From assembly GCA_021296215.1 (NCBI GenBank), contig JAGWBA010000010.1, positions 1 through 45,957 on the forward strand: a stretch of 45,957 bases of DNA, given 5' to 3'. Of the stretch, positions 1-7,735 are shown piece by piece; position 1 is the first letter of the stretch; each line of letters opens with the position of its first letter. Below the pieces are notes generated by a model. That model did not search any database. It was not told the origin of the DNA and worked only from the letters and a program-made list of their open reading frames with translations. Source of the DNA: Flavobacteriales bacterium (GTDB taxonomy: Bacteria > Bacteroidota > Bacteroidia > Flavobacteriales > ECT2AJA-044). Made by a program: the position numbers and the translations under genes.

Positions 1-15
1 CGGAGCTAAGCTCCG
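1..15. repeat. Mini-hairpin, 6-bp stem, TAA loop
   Basis: CGGAGC-TAA-GCTCCG is a perfect 6-bp stem with a 3-nt loop. It resembles in size the many other short hairpins of this window, although the loop is not of the GNA type. Confidence 0.5.
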
Positions 16-73
16 AGGATAATCCCTCGAACAACTCTTGTAAGCCGGCTTTCGATATTTCTTGCTTTTTCAT
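1..73 (-). CDS. Partial CDS running off the left edge
   Basis: An ATG at 73-71 on the minus strand opens a frame with no stop up to base 1. It encodes 24 residues beginning MKKQEISKAGLQELFEGLSS. Only the N-terminus is present, so no family can be assigned. The last visible codons lie in a perfect hairpin (1-15). It could be the start of a transposase or of a regulatory protein; the sequence does not decide. Confidence 0.35.
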   Translation of the reverse strand, partial: MKKQEISKAGLQELFEGLSSELSS

Positions 74-158
74 ATCACAGTGACACACTTTTCTGAACAG
101 ACTCTGCCCCACCGAAGGATGGCTTTCAAAATTCTATTCATTCAATCAATTGAAGTTC

Positions 159-491
159 TTATATCTCAGGAAGTCTTATCACCTTACTGAAATCCGTTTT
201 CCATATATCAAGTTCGAATAAATCACCATTGTTGTCTAAGTTTAAAGAGGCAATTACTTCTATACCATCTTGGTCAGTAAATTGAAATTCACTAACCGAC
301 TCTCCAAAACTTCTATCATCTTCTTTTATCTCACCTTTTGGAAAAAGACATAAACTGCCCATTCCATCATCATTCATAGAACGAACCAGTAAACCTTCCT
401 TCCAATCTGTAGGAAGTATAACTGAAGACTGTTTAACTAAGATGGATAAAAGATTTTCCTCTTGTGGTGTAAGTTTTCTATTTGACCCCAT
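159..491 (-). CDS. Putative immunity protein of a toxin pair (hypothetical)
   Basis: A 110-residue, acidic, cytoplasmic-looking protein with no signal peptide or membrane segment. I do not recognise the family. Its ATG lies inside the last codons of the upstream toxin-like gene (14-bp overlap), so the two are very likely translationally coupled. In polymorphic toxin systems the immunity gene directly follows the toxin gene, which is the basis for the call. G+C is low here (20 of 60 bases at 241-300), against 35 of 60 at 4501-4560, which suggests recent transfer. The function is inferred from position only. Confidence 0.5.
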   Translation of the reverse strand: MGSNRKLTPQEENLLSILVKQSSVILPTDWKEGLLVRSMNDDGMGSLCLFPKGEIKEDDRSFGESVSEFQFTDQDGIEVIASLNLDNNGDLFELDIWKTDFSKVIRLPEI

Positions 492-1020
492 GTATCCTCC
501 CTATATTAAATGTACCATTAGGTAGTTTAAATGCAGTATACTGTATTCTTTGCCCACCTATATTAATAATTTGATTGAAGGGCTTACCTGCTACTACTTG
601 AGATGATACTGTTTTAAAATGTGTTTCAACTGACGACTGGACAAGTGACCTATTTAATCCTAACTTATCAGTGTGCCGAAATGCATGACTAACCTGATTT
701 GCTCCTTTACCAAACTGAATTGTAAGCTTACTACTCGACCTAGCGGCTAGACTCGCCACCTCTCCCAAAATTTCATGATCTGGTCGTACCTCTTTTTCTG
801 AAAGTACTCGACTTAGCCCACCAGTAAACCCCGTATCTGCCCAAATCGAACTTTTAGTTTTATCATAGGTATAGGTTTCTGAGATACCAGTATGATGACC
901 TGATTCAAAAATGATCGGACTTACTGAAGCAGTTACGCAAAATTGAGAAATGAAAATAGCTATTAGGCTGAGAAGTATTTTCACCAACCAAGACATACTA
1001 TATTTTAGTACTTCACTCAT
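478..1020 (-). CDS. Small polymorphic-toxin-like protein with signal/membrane segment
   Basis: A 180-residue protein. Residues about 10-30 are hydrophobic and look like a signal peptide or membrane anchor. The C-terminal 75 residues hold SHAFRHTDKLGL (about 111-122) and end NGTFNIGRIHGVK. The conserved-looking HxxRH (H112, R115, H116) and terminal GRIHG resemble C-terminal RNase-type toxin domains of polymorphic toxins (Ntox/BECR-like); this is from memory and tentative. The start chosen is the ATG at 1020, which overlaps the end of the upstream small gene by 8 bp; a TTG at 1035 is also in frame. It lacks the long delivery region of a full polymorphic toxin, so it may be a stand-alone secreted effector or a cassette remnant. 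The next gene is the likely immunity protein. Confidence 0.5.
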   Translation of the reverse strand: MSEVLKYSMSWLVKILLSLIAIFISQFCVTASVSPIIFESGHHTGISETYTYDKTKSSIWADTGFTGGLSRVLSEKEVRPDHEILGEVASLAARSSSKLTIQFGKGANQVSHAFRHTDKLGLNRSLVQSSVETHFKTVSSQVVAGKPFNQIINIGGQRIQYTAFKLPNGTFNIGRIHGVK

Positions 1021-1240
1021 TCTCCTTTTTGTCAATGGCTACCAAAACTTTTTCTCCTTCAAGTTCTCTCTGCTCCACACTGACTTTAGTACCTGGCAGA
1101 AACTCCCACTCTTCATCCTCTGGATCAAAAATTTCTTCTCCCTCCAGTTGATAGATATTCTCACCTACTTCAATAGCCGGAACAGGTCGATAAGCAAGCG
1201 TTCCTTCCCCTAAAAGCTGTATGTATATTACCTTTTTCAT
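1013..1240 (-). CDS. Small acidic hypothetical protein, first gene of toxin-like unit
   Basis: A 75-residue, strongly acidic protein beginning MKKVIYIQLLGEGTLAYRP. It contains FDPEDEEWEFLPG in its middle and has no signal peptide. Proteins of this size and pattern are, from memory, common in Bacteroidota toxin-immunity neighbourhoods and are mostly annotated as hypothetical. The ATG at 1240 is preferred over an upstream in-frame start at 1303 because the conserved-looking sequence begins there. Its stop overlaps the start of the toxin-like gene by 8 bp, giving a three-gene coupled unit. It could be a second immunity protein or an adaptor. Confidence 0.5.
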   Translation of the reverse strand: MKKVIYIQLLGEGTLAYRPVPAIEVGENIYQLEGEEIFDPEDEEWEFLPGTKVSVEQRELEGEKVLVAIDKKENE

Positions 1241-1251
1241 TTCCTTAGTAT

Positions 1252-1569
1252 TTGAATCCCGGACCGGGTCTGAAATCAAATTTACCAACACACAGAAAAT
1301 CAATTGTTAAACCCAATAGCTCTGCTAAATTAATCGGTAATTTCTGTCCAATTTATAGAGGGTGGGGGTCAATACAAAAGAACTTCGGTTTATCCAACTT
1401 CGTGGAGGGTTCTGGCTGGAGGACCGTCATCATACCCGGTACCGAATCAGCTACCGACTTCAGTCGCATGGGGAAAATAAGATACACGCTAGATTTTTCT
1501 GCCTACGGTGGAGCAACCATTAAATTCAAAAACACCCCGGCACGGGATATCGCGGTATTCGTAGAGTAA
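1252..1569 (+). pseudogene. Possible C-terminal gene remnant
   Basis: An open frame whose last 60 residues (ending KNTPARDIAVFVE) have a protein-like composition, but whose first third looks random and overlaps the start region of the minus-strand gene at 1013-1240. It may be the tail of a gene whose front has been lost. No family is recognised. The surrounding 1241-1757 stretch otherwise holds no gene, only hairpins at its right end. Confidence 0.2.
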
Positions 1570-1594
1570 TCCGTCAGCCCATTGTTTTTTGCGA

Positions 1595-1758
1595 TTCGCC
1601 AGCGGCGAAAAAAATTGAACCACAAGTTCATTCGCTTACCCCGAGTACATTCGCTCTACGAGCGAGTAGAACTGGCCACTTCTCTTGTAAAGCATCCACT
1701 AGACTTCAGTCTAATTGACTCAGGCGAAGCCTGAATAGATCTTAGCTTTGCTAAAGCT
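1595..1758. repeat. Cluster of five short hairpins
   Basis: Five perfect short palindromes lie within 165 bp: 1595-1609 (TTCGCC-AGC-GGCGAA), 1651-1665 (TCGCTC-TAC-GAGCGA), 1700-1713 (TAGAC-TTCA-GTCTA), 1720-1734 (TCAGGC-GAA-GCCTGA) and 1742-1754 (TTAGC-TTT-GCTAA, with an alternative pairing AGCTTT-GCT-AAAGCT at 1744-1758). Stem sequences are all different while size is constant. The cluster fills the spacer downstream of the acyl-CoA reductase gene. None has a following T tract on the minus strand strong enough to be called a terminator with confidence. Confidence 0.6.
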
Positions 1759-2819
1759 CAAACCGCCCTCAGAAACTTCATCACGTTCACCCCATCGGCG
1801 TACTGCCACAACTCGGGATTTTGGGTGAATCCGGGCTTTACGTGCAGTGGCCAGCTGTCGTCGCGACTTACGATGCACTGCAGTTGGTCTTTTTGGGTCG
1901 ATAAGTGCTCGCGTACCACTTCGGGGTCGGTATACTCCTCGTAGAACAAGGTGCTCACGGGGGCCGACAACTTTTCGGAACGCTTCAAAAGCACGAATCC
2001 GTTCTCGAAAATATCGTCGCGATTCATTAAAAAGATCGCCTTGTGGTAGTCGTAGTTATTCGCATACTTGTTGTTGTCGATAACGTACTTGAAGGGGGAA
2101 AACGCCCCAAAAAGCTTGTTGAGGTCGTACCCTTCGGGCACATAAATCTTGCTTACGCTGCGGCAGCCCTTACCGAAATAGCGGAACACATCTTCGGCCA
2201 ATCCGGCCAATTCCTCATCGCTCTCCTCCCCGTCCAAGATCGCCACACTACTGCGGTTTCGGCGGATCAGCGCCGGCATATCTTTAAAATAATATTCGAA
2301 ATAGCGCGCTGTATTTCCCGAACCGGTAGCGATAACGGCATCGACCTCGCCCAATCGCTCCTCGGTAAAGGTCATGCGCCCTCTCAAGGCCGGTGCCAAT
2401 TCTTCGAGCAGTCGTCCAATAACGGGTAAAAGTCGCGCGTCATCGCTACTCAGCTTGGCTACGAGCTTATGCCCTGCGGCGATCACACTCAACATATCGT
2501 GCATGCCCACCATGGGAATATTGCCGGCCATGATAACGCTAACCGTACGGTCGGAGGTCTCCGCTAACACGTTTTCACGATCGAACCACTGATCTACCGC
2601 ATCGGCCCGTAGGGCCATACCCCAAGCCCCCACAGCGTGGCGCATGTTATCGGGCGTAAACCAGCCATTCTTGGTGAACTGGTGGTCCAATAATGTTGCG
2701 AAAGCATCGTAGTAATTGGCGTTGAGCGGGTGGTCAAGGGTCACGCCCCTAGGGCCAAATTGACTCAGGAAACTACCCAGTGAAACAAGTGCGTTTTTGC
2801 GATCATCGATCGGAAACAT
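1758..2819 (-). CDS. Acyl-CoA reductase, LuxC-like
   Basis: A 353-residue aldehyde-dehydrogenase-fold protein of the LuxC-like acyl-CoA reductase family, which reduces acyl-CoA or acyl thioesters to aldehydes with NAD(P)[10 protein letters not shown] (about 97-105) and [11 protein letters not shown] (about 164-174) fit the nucleotide-binding region, and C219 in GKGCRSVSK is the expected catalytic cysteine. The ATG at 2819 (MFPIDDRKN) is preferred over 2870, because the longer form would run through the promoter region shared with the divergent ferredoxin gene. A dispersed mini-palindrome inside the gene encodes ALRAD at residues 69-73. The aldehyde product and its use are not shown by the context. 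Confidence 0.85.
   Translation of the reverse strand: MFPIDDRKNALVSLGSFLSQFGPRGVTLDHPLNANYYDAFATLLDHQFTKNGWFTPDNMRHAVGAWGMALRADAVDQWFDRENVLAETSDRTVSVIMAGNIPMVGMHDMLSVIAAGHKLVAKLSSDDARLLPVIGRLLEELAPALRGRMTFTEERLGEVDAVIATGSGNTARYFEYYFKDMPALIRRNRSSVAILDGEESDEELAGLAEDVFRYFGKGCRSVSKIYVPEGYDLNKLFGAFSPFKYVIDNNKYANNYDYHKAIFLMNRDDIFENGFVLLKRSEKLSAPVSTLFYEEYTDPEVVREHLSTQKDQLQCIVSRDDSWPLHVKPGFTQNPELWQYADGVNVMKFLRAV
2600..2617 (+). repeat. Mini-palindrome copy (inside acyl-CoA reductase gene)
   Basis: CATCGGCCCGTAGGGCCA: CATC, 5-bp stem, GTA loop, stem, A. It is read antisense by the gene and encodes ALRAD. Confidence 0.75.
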
Positions 2820-2836
2820 TGGCAAAGAATTGTTGT

Positions 2837-2844
2837 TATATTTG
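2837..2844 (+). promoter_or_regulatory. -7 element of ferredoxin promoter
   Basis: TATATTTG matches the Bacteroidota -7 consensus TAnnTTTG, with a TTG at 2819-2821 upstream at a spacing of 15 bp, a little short. It points toward the ferredoxin gene, whose ATG is 40 bp downstream. Confidence 0.5.
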
Positions 2845-2884
2845 CGATTCAAAGGTACGACGATTAACACAAAAGAGTTACCCG

Positions 2885-3232
2885 ATGGCCATCAAGATAA
2901 CCGACGAATGCATCAACTGCGGGGCTTGCGAGCCCGAGTGCCCCAATAACGCGATCTACGAAGGCGGTCAGGAATGGCGCTTTAGCGACGGAACCGACCT
3001 CAAAGGCGGTGTAACGTCCAAAACCGGTATCTTCGCCGATGCCGACGATGCGCAAGAGCCCTTAGATTACGACGTTTACTACATCGTTACCGACAAATGC
3101 ACCGAATGTAAAGGCTTCCACGAAGAGCCGCAATGCGCCGCCGTTTGCCCGGTCGATTGCTGCGTGCCCGATGAAGACCACGTGGAGACCGGAGAAGAAT
3201 TGCTGGAGAAGAAAGCTTTCCTGCATTTGTAA
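2885..3232 (+). CDS. Dicluster 4Fe-4S ferredoxin
   Basis: A 115-residue electron carrier with two [4Fe-4S] binding patterns. The first is C9-x2-C12-x2-C15-x3-C19 followed by proline; the second is the CTEC...[10 protein letters not shown] segment. The stretch between the two cysteines of the second motif is enlarged (KGFHEEPQ), as in YfhL-type bacterial ferredoxins. The start at 2885 ([13 protein letters not shown]) is chosen because the first cysteine cluster then lies at the usual N-terminal place and a promoter lies just upstream. It is divergent from the acyl-CoA reductase gene, a pairing that suggests a shared redox role, but this is inference. A terminator follows. Confidence 0.92.
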   Translation: MAIKITDECINCGACEPECPNNAIYEGGQEWRFSDGTDLKGGVTSKTGIFADADDAQEPLDYDVYYIVTDKCTECKGFHEEPQCAAVCPVDCCVPDEDHVETGEELLEKKAFLHL

Positions 3233-3252
3233 TCAATTTTGCCATGATCGAG

Positions 3253-3282
3253 GGCCGCTTCTGCAAAGGAGTGGCCTTTTTT
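3253..3282 (+). terminator. Rho-independent terminator after ferredoxin gene
   Basis: GGCCGCTTC pairs with GGAGTGGCC (one G-T pair and one T-G pair) around a TGCAAA loop, followed at once by six T residues. Confidence 0.75.
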
Positions 3283-3317
3283 GTATCATCGTAGTCGAAT
3301 TCCGCGTTAAACTAGTC

Positions 3318-4169
3318 ATGCAAAGACTCCTATTACTTTCCCTTTTTATTTTCTGCGCCTACGGCGCGATTGGCCAGTCCGGCGATTCGGTCACGACTTA
3401 CGGTATCGAAAAGACCACCATGGACCTCTGGGAAGACGAACTGGGCATGATGGGCCAGGTGGTGCTCAACGGGCGCAGTGACTCCCTCAAACACTACCAC
3501 AACGAGGTCATGCGGGCCGGGTTCCGCGAAATGCTCAAACAAAAGGAAAGTTACCGCTACCCTTTCGACCGACTCACCACCGTCTCCAAGCTCATGGCAC
3601 CGGACGAAAAATTTCGAATCTACACCTGGACCCTTCCGCTCGAGAACGGCATGCATGAGTTCTACGGTTTCATTCAGATTCCCGCCGAAAACGAATTCCG
3701 CGTAGTTGAACTGTTCGACTCCTACCCTACCTACGAGAATCGCGATTTCGCTACGGGCGATGCCGATTCGTGGTTCGGAGCCATCTACTACGAAATTCAA
3801 AAGGAGAAGTACAAAGGCGATACGTACTACACCTTGCTTGGCTGGAACGGCAAGGATATGTTCTCGAACATGAAGGTGCTCGAGATCCTGTACTTCGACG
3901 TTGCGGATCGTCCGCGCTTTGGTAAGCCCATCATACACGTCGATAAAAATCCGCGTACACGATTCATTATGGAGTATGCCGAAGATGCCGGGGTTAGCCT
4001 GCGATGGAACCGCAAATTGGGCATGTACATCTTCGATCATTTGGTGCCCAAGGACGGCGCCCAACCCGGTATGTTTGCCTTTTACGTACCCGACTTCAGT
4101 TACGATGCCCTCGAATTTGAGAACGGGGAATACTGGCTACGCGAAGATGTTGAAGTGAACAACCGATAA
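3318..4169 (+). CDS. Secreted protein of unknown function
   Basis: A 283-residue protein beginning with a clear signal peptide (MQRLLLLSLFIFCAYGAIGQ), so it is probably exported to the periplasm or outer membrane. The mature part is mixed charged/aromatic, with no repeats and no sorting tail. I recognise no catalytic motif. The pattern (RIYTWTLPLENGMHEFYG, YYTLLGWNGKD) looks like an uncharacterised conserved Bacteroidota family. The ATG at 3318 is chosen because it starts the signal peptide. A mini-palindrome (3354-3371) lies inside the signal-peptide codons. It stands alone between the ferredoxin terminator and the serC promoter. Confidence 0.8.
   Translation: MQRLLLLSLFIFCAYGAIGQSGDSVTTYGIEKTTMDLWEDELGMMGQVVLNGRSDSLKHYHNEVMRAGFREMLKQKESYRYPFDRLTTVSKLMAPDEKFRIYTWTLPLENGMHEFYGFIQIPAENEFRVVELFDSYPTYENRDFATGDADSWFGAIYYEIQKEKYKGDTYYTLLGWNGKDMFSNMKVLEILYFDVADRPRFGKPIIHVDKNPRTRFIMEYAEDAGVSLRWNRKLGMYIFDHLVPKDGAQPGMFAFYVPDFSYDALEFENGEYWLREDVEVNNR
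3354..3371 (-). repeat. Mini-palindrome copy (in signal peptide codons)
   Basis: On the minus strand it reads AATC, GCGCC, GTA, GGCGC, A. The stem differs from other copies, but pairing is perfect. It encodes the end of the signal peptide (CAYGAI) of the host gene. Confidence 0.6.
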
Positions 4170-4230
4170 CACCATCGTGCCGTAGGCAAAAAGTAATAGT
4201 CCGGTCACACAAAAGGGCAACGAGAATCCT

Positions 4231-4238
4231 TACTTTTG
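4231..4238 (+). promoter_or_regulatory. -7 element upstream of serC
   Basis: TACTTTTG matches TAnnTTTG and lies 20 bp before the serC ATG. A clear -33 TTG is not seen at the expected distance. Confidence 0.45.
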
Positions 4239-4257
4239 CCCCGTAAATGCCTGTTCT

Positions 4258-5331
4258 ATGAAAAAACACAACTACAGTGCCGGACCGTGCATTCTGCTAC
4301 AATCGGTATTCGATCAATCAGCCGAAGCTATTAAGGATCTGGACGGAATCGGGCTCTCGCTGCTCGAGATCTCGCACCGATCCAAGGAATTCGTTGCCAT
4401 TATGGAGGAGGCGCGCAGCCTGTCGAAAGAGCTGCTCGGATTCGGAGACGAATACGAAGCCCTGTTTTTGGGTGGTGGTGCCAGCATGCAGTTTCTGATG
4501 GTGATCTACAACCTCATGAAGGCGGAGAACGGCAAGGCCGCGTACCTGGATACCGGAACCTGGGCGAACAAAGCCATCAAAGAAGCGAAGCTTTTTGGGG
4601 AGGTCGACGTGGTCGCCAGCTCCAAGGACGCGAACTATAATTTTGTTCCGACCGAGTACAGTATTCTGACCGATGCCGATTACTTCCACTGCACATCGAA
4701 CAACACCATTTTCGGTACGTCGATGCCGGACTTCCCGAAGGCGGACATTCCGATGGTGTGCGATATGTCGTCGGACATCTTTAGCCGCGTGATCGACTTT
4801 AGCCAGTTCGATCTCATTTACGCCGGCGCACAAAAGAATATAGGTCCGGCCGGAGCGACGCTCGTGATCGTCAAGAAGGACATCCTGGGTAAGACCGGCC
4901 GCACCATTCCGAGCATGCTCGACTACAGCGTGCACATCAGCAAGGACAGTATGTTCAACACGCCACCGGTATTCCCGATCTACGCGAGTATGCTGACCCT
5001 GCGTCATCTCAAGGAGAATGGAGGAATTGCCGAGGCGGAGAAAAAGAACATCGCCAAGGCCGAGTTACTTTACGGTGAAATCGACCGCAATCCGCTGTTC
5101 AAAGGAACGGCCGAGAAAAACAGTCGATCAAAAATGAACGCTTGTTTCTTGCTCGAGAACGAGGAATTAGCGCCGCAATTCGACGCCTTGTGGCAAAATG
5201 CGGGCATCAACGGGCTCAAGGGTCACCGCTCGGTAGGTGGTTACCGCGCCTCGATGTACAATGCCCTTCCGCTCGAAAGCGTACAGGTGTTGGTCGATGT
5301 AATGAAGAACCTAGAAGAGAAATACGGTTAA
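4258..5331 (+). CDS. serC: Phosphoserine aminotransferase
   Basis: A 357-residue class V, PLP-dependent transaminase that converts 3-phosphohydroxypyruvate and glutamate to 3-phosphoserine, the second step of serine synthesis; it may also serve pyridoxine synthesis. It begins MKKHNYSAGPCILL, the family N-terminus. K193 in YAGAQKNIGPAG is the PLP Schiff-base lysine, and GHRSVGGYRASMYNA near the C-terminus binds substrate phosphate. The stop is one base before the serA start, so the two are cotranscribed from the promoter at 4231. Confidence 0.96.
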   Translation: MKKHNYSAGPCILLQSVFDQSAEAIKDLDGIGLSLLEISHRSKEFVAIMEEARSLSKELLGFGDEYEALFLGGGASMQFLMVIYNLMKAENGKAAYLDTGTWANKAIKEAKLFGEVDVVASSKDANYNFVPTEYSILTDADYFHCTSNNTIFGTSMPDFPKADIPMVCDMSSDIFSRVIDFSQFDLIYAGAQKNIGPAGATLVIVKKDILGKTGRTIPSMLDYSVHISKDSMFNTPPVFPIYASMLTLRHLKENGGIAEAEKKNIAKAELLYGEIDRNPLFKGTAEKNSRSKMNACFLLENEELAPQFDALWQNAGINGLKGHRSVGGYRASMYNALPLESVQVLVDVMKNLEEKYG

Positions 5332-5332
5332 C

Positions 5333-6289
5333 ATGAAGATTTTGGCAAATGACGGCTTGGCTGCCGTGGGTATTACCATGCTCGAAGAAGCCGGACACGA
5401 AGTACTATTGAACAAGGTCCCTCAAGAGCAGTTGGCCAATTTCATCAACGATAACGATGTTTCTGCCCTCTTGGTGCGCTCTGCTACCCAGGCTCGGAAA
5501 GACCTCATCGACGCTTGCCCAAGACTCAAGTTCATCGGCCGCGGTGGTGTAGGAATGGACAATATCGACGTTGCATACGCTCGCGAAAAAGGCCTTCGCG
5601 TGCAAAACACGACGGCCGCATCGAGCGAGTCGGTAGCTGAGTTGGTATTCGCCCACCTCTTTGGAGGCGTTCGCTTTTTGTACAGCGCCAACCGCGAAAT
5701 GCCACTCGAAGGCGAGTTGAACTTCAAAGGCCTCAAGAAGGCCTATGGAGGCGGTCGAGAGTTGCGTGGCAAAACCCTCGGAGTGCTCGGATTCGGACGC
5801 ATTGGACAAGCCACGGCGAAGATCGCTCTGGGTGTAGGAATGGACGTGGTGTATCACGATCCCTTCCTCGAGGAGGCTACCTTAAAGGTGGAATTCAGCG
5901 GTGGAAAAAGTCTCGACTTCGACTTTAAGAGCGTAAGTAAGGACGAGCTGTTGTCCAACTCCGACTTCATCACCCTGCACATGCCGGCTCAAAAGGACGG
6001 CAAGTACGTATTGGGTGCTGCCGAGTTCGGTAAAATGAAGGCCGGAGCCGGAGTCGTGAACGCCGCCCGTGGCGGTGTGGTCGACGAAGTGACTTTGTTG
6101 AAAGCCTTGGACGACGAGCATTTGAGCTTTGCGGCGTTGGACGTGTTCGAAAACGAACCTACTCCACCCGTACAAGTGTTGATGCACCCAAAGCTGAGTT
6201 TGAGCCCGCACATAGGAGCGTCAACGGAAGAAGCGCAAGACCGCATTGGTTCAGAGATGGCCGGCTACTTAATCGAGTTCTTCGGGTAA
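5333..6289 (+). CDS. serA: D-3-phosphoglycerate dehydrogenase, short form
   Basis: A 318-residue NAD-dependent D-2-hydroxyacid dehydrogenase, the first step of serine synthesis. The Rossmann motif GFGRIG is at about 151-156. The catalytic triad is visible: R246 (AARGG), E275 (FENEP) and H293 (SPHIGAST). There is no C-terminal ACT domain, so the usual serine feedback site of longer SerA proteins is absent. It follows serC by one base, which supports 3-phosphoglycerate as substrate over other hydroxyacids. Confidence 0.92.
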   Translation: MKILANDGLAAVGITMLEEAGHEVLLNKVPQEQLANFINDNDVSALLVRSATQARKDLIDACPRLKFIGRGGVGMDNIDVAYAREKGLRVQNTTAASSESVAELVFAHLFGGVRFLYSANREMPLEGELNFKGLKKAYGGGRELRGKTLGVLGFGRIGQATAKIALGVGMDVVYHDPFLEEATLKVEFSGGKSLDFDFKSVSKDELLSNSDFITLHMPAQKDGKYVLGAAEFGKMKAGAGVVNAARGGVVDEVTLLKALDDEHLSFAALDVFENEPTPPVQVLMHPKLSLSPHIGASTEEAQDRIGSEMAGYLIEFFG

Positions 6290-6296
6290 AAGCTCT

Positions 6297-6486
6297 GAAT
6301 TCTTAATTCTTAATTTTGAATTCTTAATGGGCAGTGAGCGAATGACCTCGAGCGCAGCTCGAATTTCCTCGCTCGAAGAACGAATGTACTTCAGCCCTGC
6401 TGAAATGTTCTTGAGCGCAAGGCTCCATTAAAGGTTTACATTAATCAGCCTGTGGCCTATGGCCTATGGCTTATGGCTTATAACTA
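6297..6486. repeat. Mosaic intergenic repeat: AT block, hairpins, 7-bp tandem repeats
   Basis: The spacer opens with GAATTCTTAAT-type repeats (6297-6332) ending TTAATGGGCA. Hairpins follow at 6348-6362 (TCGAGC-GCA-GCTCGA), 6390-6404 (TTCAGC-CCT-GCTGAA) and 6413-6425. It closes with about four tandem 7-mers (TGGCCTA twice, TGGCTTA twice) at about 6453-6482. The same order of an AT block and 7-bp tandem repeats recurs at 9990-10109. It lies inside the serC-serA-DUF1015 gene run and directly abuts the DUF1015 start. Confidence 0.65.
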
Positions 6487-7731
6487 TTGGCAAAGATCAT
6501 CCCCTTTAGAGCTATCCGCCCGCCGCGCGATGTGGTGCATTTGGTCGCCTCGCGTTCGTACGTGAGTTACGATAAGGCCTCGCTGTGCGATAAGCTCGAG
6601 AACAACCCCTACACCTTCTTGCACATCATCAATCCCGATTGGCAAGGCGAGGAACTAAGCGGAACCGACAAATATGAAGCTGTTCGTAAGGCGTTCGATG
6701 ATTTTCGTGCCGCAGGCACCTTTATTCAAGATTCGGCACCGTGTATTTACTTGTACGAGCAAATTGCCCACGGCGAAAGCTTTATGGGCTTGGTGGTAGG
6801 CGCTGCGGTTGAAGACTACCGGAACGGGGTCATTCGCAAGCACGAGGACACGCTGAGCCACCGCGAGAACATGTTCAAGGAGTACTTAAAGGTGACCGAT
6901 TTCAATGCCGAGCCCGTGCTCCTCACCTATCCGGATGCCCCGGGGATCGACGAGCTCATTGCCGCGAAAAGCGAGGAGCGGCCCGAGTACGAGTATTACA
7001 CCACCGACAAGCACCTGCATCGACTGTGGGTCTTTGAAGAGGCGCGGGACCTCCAGCACATTCAGGAGTATTTTTCGCACATGACGGCCCTGTACATCGC
7101 CGATGGGCATCACCGATCGGCATCGAGTAGTCTGCTGGCCGATGAGCTCCATCAAGAGCTGGGAACCGAGGGCGAGCAGCCCTTCGACTATTTCATGGCC
7201 TTTATGATCCCGGAGAGCCGCATGCACATCTGGGACTACAATCGTCTGCTGCGCGACCTCAACGGTCTGTCGAAGGAAGAGTTCTTAGAAAAATTGGAGG
7301 GATCATTTGAGGTTTACCGCCTCTCGGCGGGAACCGATCCACGTCCGCGCAGTAAACACCATTTGTCGGTGTATATCGGTGGCGAATGGTTCGCCCTCAC
7401 CTACCACGACGAATCGCTCGACCCTACCGATCCGGTGGCCGATCTCGATGCCCGTATTTTGACGGTAGAGGTGCTGCGTCCGATCCTCGGAATCGAAGAT
7501 CTGCGCACTAGCGATCGGGTCGATTTCCTCGATGGCCGAAAGGGAATGAAGGGTCTTGAAGCCGCCGTGGATTCGGGAAAATATGCAGCGGCTTTTGCGC
7601 TGTACCCGGTTTCGACCGAGCAGTTAAAGCGCATTTCGGATGCCGATTTGACCATGCCGCCTAAGAGCACCTACATAGAACCTAAACTTCGGAGCGGGTT
7701 GACCGTTTACCCTATAGAAGGTAAAAAGTAA
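6487..7731 (+). CDS. DUF1015 family protein, TTG start
   Basis: A 414-residue protein of the DUF1015 family, beginning MAKIIPFRAIRPP. YIADGHHRSASS (about residue 205) and the N-terminal PFRAIRPP stretch are family hallmarks. The biochemical role is not established; a kinase-like or nucleotide-dependent role has been suggested only from context in other genomes. The start must be TTG at 6487, because an in-frame TAA lies two codons upstream (6481-6483) and the conserved N-terminus begins there. It follows serC-serA and is four bases from yggS, a grouping that hints at a link to serine or PLP metabolism. Confidence 0.88.
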   Translation: MAKIIPFRAIRPPRDVVHLVASRSYVSYDKASLCDKLENNPYTFLHIINPDWQGEELSGTDKYEAVRKAFDDFRAAGTFIQDSAPCIYLYEQIAHGESFMGLVVGAAVEDYRNGVIRKHEDTLSHRENMFKEYLKVTDFNAEPVLLTYPDAPGIDELIAAKSEERPEYEYYTTDKHLHRLWVFEEARDLQHIQEYFSHMTALYIADGHHRSASSSLLADELHQELGTEGEQPFDYFMAFMIPESRMHIWDYNRLLRDLNGLSKEEFLEKLEGSFEVYRLSAGTDPRPRSKHHLSVYIGGEWFALTYHDESLDPTDPVADLDARILTVEVLRPILGIEDLRTSDRVDFLDGRKGMKGLEAAVDSGKYAAAFALYPVSTEQLKRISDADLTMPPKSTYIEPKLRSGLTVYPIEGKK

Positions 7732-7735
7732 GACT

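Noticed and set aside
2600-2617. Mini-palindromes as rho-independent terminators
   Set aside because: Most have no T tract and many lie inside genes; only the stems after the ferredoxin, deg protease and gap genes have proper T runs and those are separate structures.
3333-4064. 243-codon frame on the minus strand opposite the secreted protein gene
   Set aside because: The plus-strand gene has a proper signal peptide and natural composition; the antisense frame has none.
4318-5007. 229-codon antisense frame in serC
   Set aside because: It is a shadow of serC; no motif, poor composition.
6453-6482. CRISPR-like short repeats
   Set aside because: The units are 7 bp, directly adjacent, with no spacers; no cas gene is present.
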